Positions 52,296 to 63,069 of a DNA stretch of 64,000 nucleotides are shown piece after piece. The notes below the pieces were generated by a model, which was given only the letters and a program-made list of their open reading frames with translations, was not told where the DNA came from and did not search any database. The stretch is taken from assembly GCF_014649995.1 (NCBI RefSeq), contig NZ_BMUC01000011.1:169916-233915 (forward strand), given 5' to 3'. This DNA is from Streptomyces griseoflavus. GTDB lineage: Bacteria > Actinomycetota > Actinomycetes > Streptomycetales > Streptomycetaceae. The translations under genes were made by a program, and so were the position numbers. How positions within the stretch are numbered: position 1 is the stretch's first letter; the number at the start of each line of letters is the position of its first letter.

Positions 52296-52763
52296 TCACG
52301 CCCGGTGGTCGCGCAGGGCGGCCAGCGCACGGTCGGCGTGGGTGTTCATCCGCAGTTCGCTGCGGACGGCCTCCAGGACGGTGCGGTCCCGCCCGATGAC
52401 GAAGGTGGCCCGCTTGGTGGGCGCCAGGGCGATCCCCCGCTTGACGCCGAAGCGCTCGCGGACGGTGCCGTCGGGGTCGGACAGCAGCGGCATGCCGAGG
52501 GTGTGCCGTCCGGCGAATTCGGCCTGGCGCTCGACCGGGTCCCCGCTGATGCCGACCGGGCGGGCGCCGACGGCGGCGAACTCGGCGGCCAGGTCGCGGA
52601 AGTGGCAGGCCTGGGCGGTGCAGCCGGGGCTGAGGGCGGCCGGGTAGAAGAACAGCACCACCGGCCCCTCGGACAGCAGGTCGGAGAGCCTGCGGACGGT
52701 GCCGGTCTCGTCCGGCAGGGCGAAGTCCTCGACCGTGTCGCCCTTCTCCGGGCGCCCGCTCAC
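52296..52763 (-). CDS. Peroxiredoxin (BCP/PrxQ type)
   Basis: The 155-aa protein has the peroxidatic Cys in PAALSPGCTAQACHFRD, with the second Cys five residues later as in PrxQ, and a conserved Arg near VRERFGVKR. The usual proline-threonine before the Cys reads S-P-G-C, a variation of P-x-x-x-T/S-x-x-C. It reduces peroxides using thioredoxin. The GTG start overlaps the stop of the DoxX gene. Confidence 0.93.
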   Translation of the reverse strand: MSGRPEKGDTVEDFALPDETGTVRRLSDLLSEGPVVLFFYPAALSPGCTAQACHFRDLAAEFAAVGARPVGISGDPVERQAEFAGRHTLGMPLLSDPDGTVRERFGVKRGIALAPTKRATFVIGRDRTVLEAVRSELRMNTHADRALAALRDHRA

Positions 52764-53140
52764 GGCCGGCCCTCCGCGTTCCTGGCGACGCCGCGCGCCC
52801 AGAGCACGAGGGGCACCTGCAGCGGCAGCCGGGCGAGGGCCGCGGCCTTCTGCGGCGCGGGGCGGTGCCGCCAGTCGACGGCCATCTTCACGTTCGCGGG
52901 GAAGACCCCGACGAAGAACGCCGCCGAGGCCAGGGCCGCGGTCCTGCGGGTGCGGGGCAGCGCCAGGCCGGCGGCCAGCGCGAGTTCCACGGCGCCACTG
53001 GCGTAGGTCCAGGTGCGCGGTGAGCCGGGCAGCGAGCGCGGCACGGTGTGGTCGAACTGGCGTGGGACGGCGAAGTGCGCGGTGCCCGCGGCGGCCAGCA
53101 GGCCGGCGAGCAGCAGGGGCGAGCGTTCGGACCGTGACAC
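52760..53140 (-). CDS. Small DoxX-like membrane protein
   Basis: The 126-aa protein has four hydrophobic segments (LLLAGLLAAAGTAHF, ASGAVELALAAGLALP, AALASAAFFVGVFPANVKMA, LPLQVPLVLWARG), typical of DoxX/DUF4267-like quinone-linked proteins. GGAGGAGG precedes the GTG start. It is co-translated with the peroxiredoxin (GTGA), mirroring the DoxX-thiol-peroxidase partnership known from mycobacteria. Confidence 0.87.
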   Translation of the reverse strand: MSRSERSPLLLAGLLAAAGTAHFAVPRQFDHTVPRSLPGSPRTWTYASGAVELALAAGLALPRTRRTAALASAAFFVGVFPANVKMAVDWRHRPAPQKAAALARLPLQVPLVLWARGVARNAEGRP

Positions 53141-53172
53141 GGTTCCTCCTCCGGTGGCCTGCCGCGCGATAT

Positions 53173-53186
53173 TACCGGACGGTAAG
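53173..53186. promoter_or_regulatory. Inverted repeat upstream of DoxX-peroxiredoxin
   Basis: TTACCG and CGGTAA flank a 2-bp centre, 33 bp upstream of the DoxX GTG and 32 bp beyond the MarR stop. It is a likely repressor site for the two-gene operon. Confidence 0.5.
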
Positions 53187-53217
53187 GAGCCGTCGGATGC
53201 CGGATCCGCGGCGCGGG

Positions 53218-53724
53218 TCAGCGGGTGGCCCCGGATTCCGCGTCCTCGTCGGCGGCGTAGGTGAGCAAGTCGTCGACCATGCGGTGGAAGAGGGTGGCGA
53301 GCTGCCGCAGGTCGTCGGGCGACCAGTGGGCGAGGGCTGCCTGCATGCCCCGGACGCCGGTCTGGCGGAGCCGGGCGATGGCCTCGCGTCCGGCGTCGGT
53401 GAGCTCGATGCGCTGCGCGCGCCGGTCGTCGGGGTCGGGGACCCGGGTGGCGTGGCCGGATTTCTCCAGCTGCTGCACCGTACGGGTGACGTGCGAGGCC
53501 TCCACGCCCAGCTGCGCGGCCAGCTCCCCCGGCCGCATCGGCTCGGCGTCGGCCATCTTCCGCAGCAGCGCGACCGCGGCCCGGTCCAGCGGTACCCCCG
53601 CCAGGGCGGTCAGCCGCTCGTGCCGACGGGCGCGCGAGCTCAGATACGTGATGCGGTGCAGCGCGCGCTCGATCTCGGCCACTTCCGGGGAAGCGGGAAC
53701 GTCGGGGAGCGGGGGTGTGGCCAT
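53218..53724 (-). CDS. MarR-family regulator
   Basis: The 168-aa winged-helix protein has the MarR HTH RPGELAAQLGVEASHVTRTVQQLEKSG and the wing RVPDPDDRRAQRIELTD. No cysteine is present, so a redox switch by thiols is excluded. It lies 77 bp upstream of DoxX-peroxiredoxin on the same strand and has a palindromic site 20 bp upstream of its own start, so autoregulation and control of the operon are likely. Confidence 0.92.
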   Translation of the reverse strand: MATPPLPDVPASPEVAEIERALHRITYLSSRARRHERLTALAGVPLDRAAVALLRKMADAEPMRPGELAAQLGVEASHVTRTVQQLEKSGHATRVPDPDDRRAQRIELTDAGREAIARLRQTGVRGMQAALAHWSPDDLRQLATLFHRMVDDLLTYAADEDAESGATR

Positions 53725-53743
53725 ACCGGAACTTTACCATCTC

Positions 53744-53758
53744 ATTGCGTAACTCAAT
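53744..53758. promoter_or_regulatory. MarR-type operator
   Basis: ATTGCGTAACTCAAT is an imperfect palindrome with ATTG/CAAT ends and GT-A-AC centre, typical of MarR sites, in a short A+T-rich patch just upstream of the MarR start. Confidence 0.5.
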
Positions 53759-53863
53759 CAATCGCCCCCGCGCCCGGGCCGCGCCCGGCCCCGTCGGAGG
53801 CCGTTCGGGCGAAAGCACCGCGGCGGGCGCGTGGCGTCCGGCCCGGGCGTCCACACCTCCCCC

Positions 53864-54847
53864 GTGACGACCCTGCCGCTGATCCCGCCCATGCTCGCCA
53901 CGTCCGGCTCGCTGCCCCCTCCCGCGGCGGATTCCCGCTGGGCCTACGAGACCAAGCAGGACGGGCAGCGGGCGGTGGTCTACCTCCCCGGGGACGGCAC
54001 GCTCGCCCTGCGGGCCCGCTCCGGGCAGGAGATCACCGGTGCCTACCCGGAGCTCCGTCCGCTGGCCACCGCCCTCGGCGGCAGACCCGCGGTGCTGGAC
54101 GGCGAGGTGCTCGCCCTCGACGAGGAGGGCCGCGCGAGCTTCCAGCTGCTGCAGTCCCGGATGGGCCTGGCGCACGCCCCCGCCAGGGCGGCGCGGCGCG
54201 CGGCGGCGGTGCCGGTCCATCTGGTGCTGTTCGACGTGATGCACCTCGACGGGCGGTCACTGGTCCGGCTGCCCTACGTCCGGCGCCGCGAGACGCTGCT
54301 GGACCTCGCTCTCGACGGGCCCGCCTGGTCCACCCCGTCGGCGATCGTCGGTCACGGCCGGCAGGCCCTGCGGGCCACCCTGGAGCACGGCCTGGAGGGC
54401 CTGGTCTGCAAACGGCTGGACTCGGTGTACGAGCCGGGCGTGCGCTCCCGCGCGTGGATCAAGATCCGCAACATGCGCAGCGAGGACGTCCTGGTGGGCG
54501 GCTGGCTGCCCGGCAGGGGGCGGCTGAGCGGGCTGCCGGGCGCCGTCCTGGCCGGGCAGCGGGCGGGGGGCCGGCTGCGCTACGTCGGCGGCGTGGGCAC
54601 CGGCTGGAGCGAGGCCGAACGGACCGAACTCGCCGCGCTGCTGCGGGCCGCGGCGACCGACGTCTGCCCCTTCGACCCGGTACCGGCCGTCCCGGGCGCG
54701 CACTGGGTGGTGCCCCGGCTGGTCGGCGAGGTGCGCTACAGCACCCGCACCCGGGACGGCATGCTGCGCCAGCCGTCCTGGCTGCGCCTGCGGCCGGACC
54801 TCGCCCCGGAGGAGGCGGCGGCCGACATTCCGGACGACATGGTCTGA
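53864..54847 (+). CDS. Stand-alone ATP-dependent DNA ligase (LigD ligase domain)
   Basis: The 327-aa protein has the nucleotidyltransferase motifs: adenylated Lys31 in K-Q-D-G-x-R, LDGEVLALDEEGR, FDVMHLDG, LEGLVCKRLDS and IKIRN, followed by an OB domain (VLVGGWLPGRGRLSG to W-L-R-L-R-P). It lacks the polymerase and nuclease domains of full LigD, so it is a LigC-like accessory ligase for non-homologous end joining or base repair. GTG 53864 is chosen since VTTLPLIPPML is the family beginning; GTG 53831 is in frame. Confidence 0.9.
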   Translation: MTTLPLIPPMLATSGSLPPPAADSRWAYETKQDGQRAVVYLPGDGTLALRARSGQEITGAYPELRPLATALGGRPAVLDGEVLALDEEGRASFQLLQSRMGLAHAPARAARRAAAVPVHLVLFDVMHLDGRSLVRLPYVRRRETLLDLALDGPAWSTPSAIVGHGRQALRATLEHGLEGLVCKRLDSVYEPGVRSRAWIKIRNMRSEDVLVGGWLPGRGRLSGLPGAVLAGQRAGGRLRYVGGVGTGWSEAERTELAALLRAAATDVCPFDPVPAVPGAHWVVPRLVGEVRYSTRTRDGMLRQPSWLRLRPDLAPEEAAADIPDDMV

Positions 54848-54992
54848 TCCGCACCCTGGCGCCGTGAGCGTCGCGCCGCGCTCCACCGGGGGCACCCGCG
54901 ACCCCTCTTGGCATGCATGCGTCCAGCCGGGATGCTGAACTCCCCCATCCCCCACAGCCGTTGGTCCGCGCCCGGACCAAGAGGGAGACGCA

Positions 54993-55769
54993 GTGTCGTC
55001 GAGCACGCCCCGAACACACCGCAGGAGATGGCTGACCGGCACGGCCGGCGCGGCCGCGCTCGTCCTCGCCTTCCCCGCCACCGCCTTCGCCGCTCCCCCG
55101 CCCGCCCTGCCGGCCAGTGCCGACGCCCTGGAGCGGACCTTCCAGCCTGCCTACGACTACGACACCGACGGCTGCTACCCCACGGCCGCGATCGGCCCGG
55201 ACGGCACGGTCAATCCCGGCCTCAAGCCGACGGGCGCGCTCAACGGCAACTGCCGTGACGCCTCGGACCTGGCCGACACCAACGGCTACGCCCGCTCCAG
55301 GTGCAACAACGGATGGTGCGCCGTCGTCTACGCCCTGTACTTCGAGAAGGACCAGGCCCTGCCGGGCATCGGCCTCGGGGGCCACCGCCACGACTGGGAG
55401 CACGTCGTGGTGTGGGTGCACGACGACACGGCCCAGTACGTCGCGACGTCCAACCACGGCTCGTTCACGGTCCACGCGCGGTCGGCGGTCCGCTTCGAGG
55501 GCACGCACCCGAAGATCGTCTACCACAAGGACGGCATCGGCACCCACTGCTTCCGCCTGGCCGGCGCGGGCGACGAACCGCCGGAGAACCACCGGGGCAG
55601 CTGGCAGTACCCGGCCCTGGTCGGATGGAACGGCTACCCGGCGGGACTGCGCGACGCACTGGTCGCCCACGACTTCGGCAGCGCCCACTTCGGCCTGAAG
55701 GACGGCAGTTTCGCCTCCCATCTCGCGGCGGCCAAGCCGTCGGGCATCCCGTTCGACCCGAACGGCTGA
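54993..55769 (+). CDS. Secreted NPP1/NLP-family protein
   Basis: The 258-aa protein has a signal peptide (about residues 1-33, cut after AFA) and the hallmark heptapeptide GHRHDWE at residues 130-136, followed by HVVVWV. Cysteines (C61, C87, C101, C105 region) suggest disulfides. Plant-pathogen NLPs bind sphingolipids and lyse dicot cells; bacterial ones have varied roles. GAGGGAG precedes the GTG start. Confidence 0.93.
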   Translation: MSSSTPRTHRRRWLTGTAGAAALVLAFPATAFAAPPPALPASADALERTFQPAYDYDTDGCYPTAAIGPDGTVNPGLKPTGALNGNCRDASDLADTNGYARSRCNNGWCAVVYALYFEKDQALPGIGLGGHRHDWEHVVVWVHDDTAQYVATSNHGSFTVHARSAVRFEGTHPKIVYHKDGIGTHCFRLAGAGDEPPENHRGSWQYPALVGWNGYPAGLRDALVAHDFGSAHFGLKDGSFASHLAAAKPSGIPFDPNG

Positions 55770-55780
55770 GCGGGGCGGCC

Positions 55781-55825
55781 CCGTCCGGTGCCGGGAACCC
55801 CTTCGTCGTTCCCGGCACCGGACGG
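55781..55825 (+). terminator. Terminator between NLP gene and hemC
   Basis: A perfect 18-bp inverted repeat (55781-55798 with 55808-55825, 9-nt loop) follows the NLP stop codon and ends 24 nt before the hemC ATG, so hemC needs its own promoter within or after the hairpin, or read-through. Confidence 0.8.
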
Positions 55826-55849
55826 GCCGTGAGGGTCTATCGTGTCGCC

Positions 55850-56785
55850 ATGTCCGTCCCCGGAACCATCCGCATCGTCTCCCGCGACTCCCCCATGGCG
55901 CTCGCCCAAGTGGAGCGGGTGCGCGAGGAGTTGGCCGCCGCCCGGCCCGGTGTGCGCACGGAGGTCGTCCCGGTGAGGACGACGGGTGACAAGTGGCTGG
56001 GCGATCTGTCGCAGGTGGAGGGCAAGGGCGCGTTCACCAAGGAGGTGGACGCCGCACTGCTGGCGGGCGAGGCGGACGTCGCCGTGCACTGCGTGAAGGA
56101 CGTGCCCGCCGACCGGCCGCTCCCGGCGGGCACGGTGTTCGCCGCGTTCCTGAAGCGGGACGACATCCGTGACGCCCTGGTGCATCCGGGCGGGCTCACC
56201 CTGGACGAACTCGCGCCGGGAACGCGGATCGGCACCTCCTCGGTGCGCCGGGTCGCCCAGCTCGCCGCGACCCACCCGCACCTTCGGTGCGTACCGATGC
56301 GCGGCAACGCCAACCGGCGGCTGCGCAAGCTCGCCGACGGCGAGGCGGACGCGCTGCTGCTCGCGGTCTCCGGGCTGGAACGCATCGGCCGCGCCGACGT
56401 GATCAGCGAGGTGCTCTCCCCGGAGGCGATGATGCCGCCCATCGGCGCGGGCATCCTCGCCCTGCAGTGCCGCGAGGGCGACAGCGGACTCATCGACGCG
56501 GTCGGCGTCCTCGGCCACCCGGACACCCATCGCGAGGCCGACGCCGAACGCATGTTCCTGCATGTGCTGCAGGGGCACTGCAACAGCCCGATCGCCGGGT
56601 ACGCGCGGGTGGACCGGGGCGGCGAACTGTCCCTGAGCGCCTGCGTCTTCACGCCGGACGGCAAGACACGGCTGAACGCGCACGAGTGGGCGGGACGGCT
56701 CGACCCGGCGACGCTCGGCACCTCGGTCGCCGTGGCACTGCTGCGTCAGGGCGCCCGCGAGATCATCGACGGCATCCCGCACTGA
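55850..56785 (+). CDS. hemC: Hydroxymethylbilane synthase
   Basis: The 311-aa protein is porphobilinogen deaminase: R-I-V-S-R-D-S-x-L/M-A start, the [15 protein letters not shown] block, [30 protein letters not shown], and the dipyrromethane-cofactor Cys244 in [13 protein letters not shown]. All key residues are present, so it should be active. It stands alone, away from any hemA/hemB/hemD, and Streptomyces normally has a hemC in the hem operon, so this is probably a second copy. Confidence 0.93.
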   Translation: MSVPGTIRIVSRDSPMALAQVERVREELAAARPGVRTEVVPVRTTGDKWLGDLSQVEGKGAFTKEVDAALLAGEADVAVHCVKDVPADRPLPAGTVFAAFLKRDDIRDALVHPGGLTLDELAPGTRIGTSSVRRVAQLAATHPHLRCVPMRGNANRRLRKLADGEADALLLAVSGLERIGRADVISEVLSPEAMMPPIGAGILALQCREGDSGLIDAVGVLGHPDTHREADAERMFLHVLQGHCNSPIAGYARVDRGGELSLSACVFTPDGKTRLNAHEWAGRLDPATLGTSVAVALLRQGAREIIDGIPH

Positions 56786-56792
56786 CTCCGGG

Positions 56793-57314
56793 TCAGGCGG
56801 TGCCCTCCTCCGCCTGCTCCTGGAGGAAGACGCTCACCTGCTGGGCGAGGCTGTCCCGGCCGGCGCCGACGGGCGTGCCCGCGGAGCACTCGCGCACCCC
56901 GACGCCGCCGCTCCACAGCCGGCGGCCGGCCCACTCCTCGTCGGCGCGCAGCTGCACCTGGACGTCGACCTGGTCCAGGGACGCCTCGGGTCCCGCCGCG
57001 TAGAGCACGGCGGTGGCACGGCGCAGCGGGTGGACGTCGAATCCCTCGATGAACTGCGAGTTGCGCCAGTCGATGAACGCGCTCTCGCCGTCGGAACCGG
57101 TCCGTACGTCGATCTGGCCGTCCTCGAGGTGAATGCAGAAAGGCCGGTTCCCGCGATTCTCGACGGTCACGCGGACACTGAAGTACGCCAGCCCGTCGGC
57201 CGCGTCGTCCCGTCCGCGGGGCGGCTCCCCCGGTTCCAGACGATGGACGCGGACCCGCAGACCGGCATGCTCGTCGTACTCCTGCCAGTCCCCGACCACG
57301 TTCGGCTCGTACAC
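56793..57314 (-). CDS. Hypothetical beta-rich protein
   Basis: The 173-aa product has an alternating pattern that resembles a DUF4352-like beta sandwich (AYFSVRVTVENRGNRPFCIHLEDGQIDVRTGSDGES), which suggests an immunoglobulin-like fold, but it has no signal peptide. No function can be given. GAGAGG precedes the GTG start at 57314. The stop is 7 bp from the convergent hemC. Confidence 0.75.
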   Translation of the reverse strand: MYEPNVVGDWQEYDEHAGLRVRVHRLEPGEPPRGRDDAADGLAYFSVRVTVENRGNRPFCIHLEDGQIDVRTGSDGESAFIDWRNSQFIEGFDVHPLRRATAVLYAAGPEASLDQVDVQVQLRADEEWAGRRLWSGGVGVRECSAGTPVGAGRDSLAQQVSVFLQEQAEEGTA

Positions 57315-57821
57315 AGTGCACCTCTCGACTTCTGTCCGCTGTTTCCTATCTGTGGGCTCAGCGCACTGTCAAATGGGCGGAATGCGCCGTGGTCAGGCAG
57401 TTCGCCCGGCCTGATCAGTGATCAAGCGCTGCGCTGGAGGAATCCCCGGCCGACCCGCCGGGCCCGCCGCGGCGGCGTGCCGCACATCACGTCCGCCGCG
57501 ATGATCACCGGAGCGCCGCGGTGGCGCGCCGCGCCACCGGCCACACCGCGGCCGCGGACCGTCCGCCGCTCCGGGCCGGCATTTCACGCATTGAATTCCT
57601 CCGATTCCAGAACGTACTCCTCCCAGAATGCGGACCCGGTGAATGACCGTGAATTCCGGAAGCCGTTTTGAAAGGACGGCACACGGGGAATGGAATGCTC
57701 AGTGCTTCGGACAGGAGGCACGTCCGTGGGAACCGGATCGCCGGCCCCGGGCCCGCCCGGTCCGTGCAGCCGCTTCCCACGGGGTCCGTCCATCCGGCAT
57801 CCCGCTCAGGGAGGTGCGCTG
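57315..57821. other. Divergent intergenic region with A+T-rich island
   Basis: These 507 bp separate the hypothetical gene from the sigma-factor gene. They hold a TGATCA-G-TGATCA palindrome (57412-57424), an A+T-rich island (about 57580-57710) and a weak SigB-like promoter. A 69-codon reading frame on the minus strand over the island (57584-57793) has no ribosome binding site and was not called. Confidence 0.5.
57665..57691 (+). promoter_or_regulatory. Weak SigB-like promoter of the sigma-factor gene
   Basis: GTTT, a 17-nt spacer and GGGAAT loosely match the stress-sigma pattern; spacing and -10 deviate by one step each. Autoregulation of SigB-group sigma factors is common, which is why it is mentioned. 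Confidence 0.3.
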
Positions 57822-58613
57822 ATGCGTACCGTCAGTCCCAGGAAGCCGCACTCCCACGACGACGCCCCCGACACGGCGGGGGACTTCGCGCGTCTGGCCG
57901 GGCTCCCCGAAGGGCCCGAGCGCCGGACGCTGCGCGACGAACTGGTCACCGCCTGGCTGCCCATGGCCGAACGGATCGCCGTCCGGTTCCGCGGGCGCGG
58001 TGAGGCACTGGAGGATCTGTACCAGGTGGCGGCCCTCGGTCTGGTGAAGGCCGTCGACCACTACGACCCGGCGCGCGGCAACGCCTTCGAGGCGTACGCC
58101 GTGCCGACCATCACCGGTGAGATCAAGCGGCACTTCCGCGACCACATGTGGACCCTGCACGTACCGCGCCGGGTCCAGGACCTGCGCAACCGCGTGCGGC
58201 ACGCGGCGAAGGAGCTGGCCCAGACGACCCCCGGCCGCTCCCCCACCGTCCCCGAGATCGCCGCGTACGCCCGGCTGAGCGAGGACGAGGTGCGCACCGG
58301 GGCGGAGGCCCTGGAGTGCTTCTCCGCGCTGTCGCTGGAGGCGGAGATGCCGGGCACCGACGGCTACGCCCTCGGGGACGCGATCGGCGGACCGGACCCC
58401 GCCTACGACACGGTCGTCGACCGGGTGGCGGTACGGCCCTGTCTGGAGGCGCTGCCGGAACGCGAACGGCTCATCCTCTACCTGCGCTTCTTCAAGGGGA
58501 TGACGCAGAGCGGCATAGCCGAGCAGCTCGGCATCTCGCAGATGCACGTCTCCCGGCTGCTCAGCAGCTGTTTCGCGCAGCTGCGCGAGGAACTGCGCAC
58601 CGAGGCCGGCTGA
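57822..58613 (+). CDS. SigB/SigF/SigG-type RNA polymerase sigma factor
   Basis: The 263-aa protein has the region 2 core LEDLYQVAALGLVKAVDHYDPARGNAFEAYAVPTITGEIKRHFRD, region 3 (GRSPTVPEIAAYARLSEDEV) and the region 4 helix-turn-helix MTQSGIAEQLGISQMHVSRLL, characteristic of the SigB group of stress and sporulation sigmas. GGGAGG precedes ATG 57822. No anti-sigma gene adjoins it; ATPase-fold and SpoIIE proteins elsewhere in the window could belong to its network. Confidence 0.95.
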   Translation: MRTVSPRKPHSHDDAPDTAGDFARLAGLPEGPERRTLRDELVTAWLPMAERIAVRFRGRGEALEDLYQVAALGLVKAVDHYDPARGNAFEAYAVPTITGEIKRHFRDHMWTLHVPRRVQDLRNRVRHAAKELAQTTPGRSPTVPEIAAYARLSEDEVRTGAEALECFSALSLEAEMPGTDGYALGDAIGGPDPAYDTVVDRVAVRPCLEALPERERLILYLRFFKGMTQSGIAEQLGISQMHVSRLLSSCFAQLREELRTEAG

Positions 58614-58658
58614 CCGGGCCGGCACCGGCGCCACGCCACCCGGCCGCTCGGCGGGCGG

Positions 58659-58979
58659 TCAGCGCTCGGGGGGCTCGCCGGGCAGCCGGGTGGGGCCGAG
58701 CCGGTCCAGGACCTCCTCCAGCACGGTGCGCACCTCGACGGGCAGCAGGCCGGTGCGGCCCCAGACGAGGATCATGTCGGCGACGCTGCGGAGTTTGATG
58801 TTCGTGCGCTGGGAGACCTCCTTGAGGACCGTCCAGCCCTGGTCGGGCGAGACCCGTCCCAGTGCGACGATCATGCCGATCGCCTGGTCCACCACCGCGT
58901 GCGAGACGACCGCGTCCTTCAGCTGCTGCACCTCTTCCTCCAGCTGGAGAATCCGGTCCGCGCCCCCGTCCGTGGGCAT
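58659..58979 (-). CDS. ANTAR-domain RNA-binding protein
   Basis: The 106-aa protein has a coiled-coil (LQLEEEVQQLKDAVVSHA) leading into an ANTAR domain (VVDQAIGMIVALGRVSPDQGWTVLKEVSQRTNIKL, three helices). ANTAR proteins bind paired hexaloop RNA hairpins and prevent termination. There is no receiver or GAF domain, so the signal must come through partner proteins. GGAGG precedes ATG 58979. Confidence 0.9.
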   Translation of the reverse strand: MPTDGGADRILQLEEEVQQLKDAVVSHAVVDQAIGMIVALGRVSPDQGWTVLKEVSQRTNIKLRSVADMILVWGRTGLLPVEVRTVLEEVLDRLGPTRLPGEPPER

Positions 58980-59122
58980 GGTCACCTCCGGGTCCGGTGT
59001 GTCCGCTCTCGTCGTGCCTTCGCAGGGTGCTTGAGTGCCTTCACCCAGTGTCGGACTCCTCCATCGTCGCTACTGGGGCCGCCCTGTGCCACCGGGGTGG
59101 TCCGGGGGCGTGCGGGGGCACC

Positions 59123-59146
59123 GTTTCGGGGGTCCCGCCGGGGTAC
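59123..59146 (+). promoter_or_regulatory. SigB-like promoter of the VOC gene
   Basis: GTTT, a 14-nt spacer and GGGTAC match the stress-sigma consensus exactly and lie 80 bp upstream of the VOC start. Confidence 0.55.
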
Positions 59147-59225
59147 TCGGCAGGCGCCCGGGCCGGTGCCCGGCCGACACTGGTGCCATCCGGGTGGCTG
59201 CCGACGAGATCAGGACACGACTGCC

Positions 59226-60026
59226 ATGAACCACGACATGCCCTCCTCCGCCGCGACGGAGGTCTTCTCCACGCACTCCGTCTACGGCGCGCCCTGCTGG
59301 GTGAGTCTGACCAGCCGCGACGTGCGGACGACCGAGGAGTTCTACGGGGCGGTGCTGGGCTGGGAGTGGCGTCCGGTGCGCCTGGGCGACCGGTTCCGGG
59401 TCGCCCTGGCCGACGGCCGGCCGGTGGCCGGGATCGCCGCCGTCGCCGACATGTGGCAGATGGCGGTGGCGTGGACCCCGTACTTCGCGGTGCGCAGTGC
59501 CGACGAGGCGGCGGCGCGGGTGCAGGAGCGCGGCGGGACGGCGGCGGTCGGCCCGCTCTCGCTGCCGCCCGGGCGCGCGGCGCTGCTCGCCGACCGTGAC
59601 GGGGCGACGTTCGGGGTGTGGGAGGGGGAGCTGTTCAGCGACTGGGTGGCCTGGCACCGGGCGCGGCCGGCGTTCATCCGGCTGCACACCCGGGACGCCT
59701 TCGACGCCGCGATCTTCTACGGCGAGGTCTTCGACTGGGCCTCCAGCGAACCCGGTTACTGCGAGGTCGGCTACGAGGGCGAGGAAGTGGTGCTGCGCAG
59801 CGGCGGGAACGTGGTGGCGCGCATCGAGTCGGGGGCGCTGGGATCGGCTCCCGACCCCACCATCCGGCCCCACTGGCAGGTCCACTTCGCGGTGAGGGAC
59901 GTGGCGGCCTGCGCCCGTGCCGCCGAACGGCACGGCGGCAGCGTGCTGTCCGAGGGGCCCGAGGAGGCCGTGCTCCGTGACAACGAGGGCGCCCAGTTCA
60001 CGGTGACCTCGCGCCGGGAGCGCTGA
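59226..60026 (+). CDS. Two-domain VOC (glyoxalase-like) protein
   Basis: The 266-aa protein has two tandem VOC modules: the first begins PCWVSLTSRDVRTTEEFYGAVLGWEW, the second PAFIRLHTRDAFDAAIFYGEVFDW. Such paired modules form one metal-binding active site; members are lyases, dioxygenases or resistance proteins. The metal-site residues are not obviously conserved, so a binding role is possible. The SigB-like promoter suggests stress induction. Confidence 0.88.
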   Translation: MNHDMPSSAATEVFSTHSVYGAPCWVSLTSRDVRTTEEFYGAVLGWEWRPVRLGDRFRVALADGRPVAGIAAVADMWQMAVAWTPYFAVRSADEAAARVQERGGTAAVGPLSLPPGRAALLADRDGATFGVWEGELFSDWVAWHRARPAFIRLHTRDAFDAAIFYGEVFDWASSEPGYCEVGYEGEEVVLRSGGNVVARIESGALGSAPDPTIRPHWQVHFAVRDVAACARAAERHGGSVLSEGPEEAVLRDNEGAQFTVTSRRER

Positions 60027-60044
60027 CCTCCCCGGACCCGCCGG

Positions 60045-62185
<2,141 letters not shown>

Positions 62186-62189
<4 letters not shown>

Positions 62190-62698
62190 CGGGCCTCCTC
62201 CAGGAGGCCGCCGGGCGTTCGTACCCGGCCCGTGAGCAGGGTGACGCTCAGCTCGCGGGGCAGGTCGAGACCCTCGCTCTCGCGCGGGTCGGGTGTGGTG
62301 GGCACGAGGGGGACGCGTTCGCCGGCGCGGGCCCGCTGGGAGAACCAGATGACCTTGGCTCCGCTCTCGGTGGCGCAGCAGCCCCAGCCGTCGCTGCACG
62401 CGGCGATGTGCTGCAGGCAGCCGCGCAGTTCCTGGTCCGGGCGCAGGGCGCGGTTGTTCTCCCCGATGGCCGTGATGAGGTGCTGTCCGTTCCACCACAT
62501 CTCGATCGACGTGTTCCGGTCGGTGGCGTGCTCGGCGATGGCGCGCAGCAGCATCTCGGCGCCGCCGCAGACGGGTTCCATCAGGTTCTCCAGGTCCCAG
62601 AACCGGAGGTGGGCGGCCATGATGCGGCTGACCTGTCCCACTTTCTCCGGGCTCACTTCCACGTCGAGGTGGTAGTAGCAGGGCACTGCGGTCTTCAT
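62186..62698 (-). CDS. ATPase-fold regulatory protein coupled to GlgX
   Basis: The 170-aa protein looks like a HATPase_c-type domain: [21 protein letters not shown] occupies the N-box place but with AEHA instead of N, and later loops are shortened. Three cysteines cluster in [18 protein letters not shown] role as anti-sigma-like regulator without normal ATP binding is possible; the family exists in Streptomyces but its function is unknown to me. GAGGAG precedes the ATG, and its stop overlaps the glgX start. Confidence 0.75.
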
Positions 62699-63069
62699 CG
62701 TCGTCGGCTCCTCACCGCGAAACTCTCGCTCCTCCTCGCCCCGCGGGGCGAGCCCCCGGTCACGGAACGTGAGCGGGTATGGCTTCTGAGTCACCTTCAG
62801 CGTGAGGGGGTTGGTCCATTCGTGCAACACGAGCGCCGGGCGGGACGCGTGGGGCGACAAACGGGCAGGGAGGGGCGGAAACCGCGTGCGGGACGACCCG
62901 GGGAGCCCACCCCCCGTTGGTTGAATATCCAACAAGACGTCGGGTCACCGCCCGTGCACCATGTGTGAAGACCTCGATCGCCGTTACGGGTCCGTGCACC
63001 GCTGCGCACGGTTCCGCCCGACCGTCGGGACAACGCGTCTCCATCGAGCCCCGGAAGGGTGAACGGCGC
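62699..63069. other. Divergent regulatory region with palindrome
   Basis: These 371 bp lie between the glgX operon and the DUF5133 gene. GTTGG (62916-62920) and CCAAC (62929-62933) flank TTGAATAT, an A+T-rich centre unusual here that suggests an operator. No gene is supported. Confidence 0.45.

Noticed and set aside
57584-57793. 69-codon minus-strand frame ending FWEEYVLESEEFNA over an A+T-rich island, looking like a small peptide gene
   Set aside because: No ribosome binding site precedes any ATG or GTG in it, its upstream half has shadow-like composition, and the low GC is equally explained by the promoter region of the sigma-factor gene.
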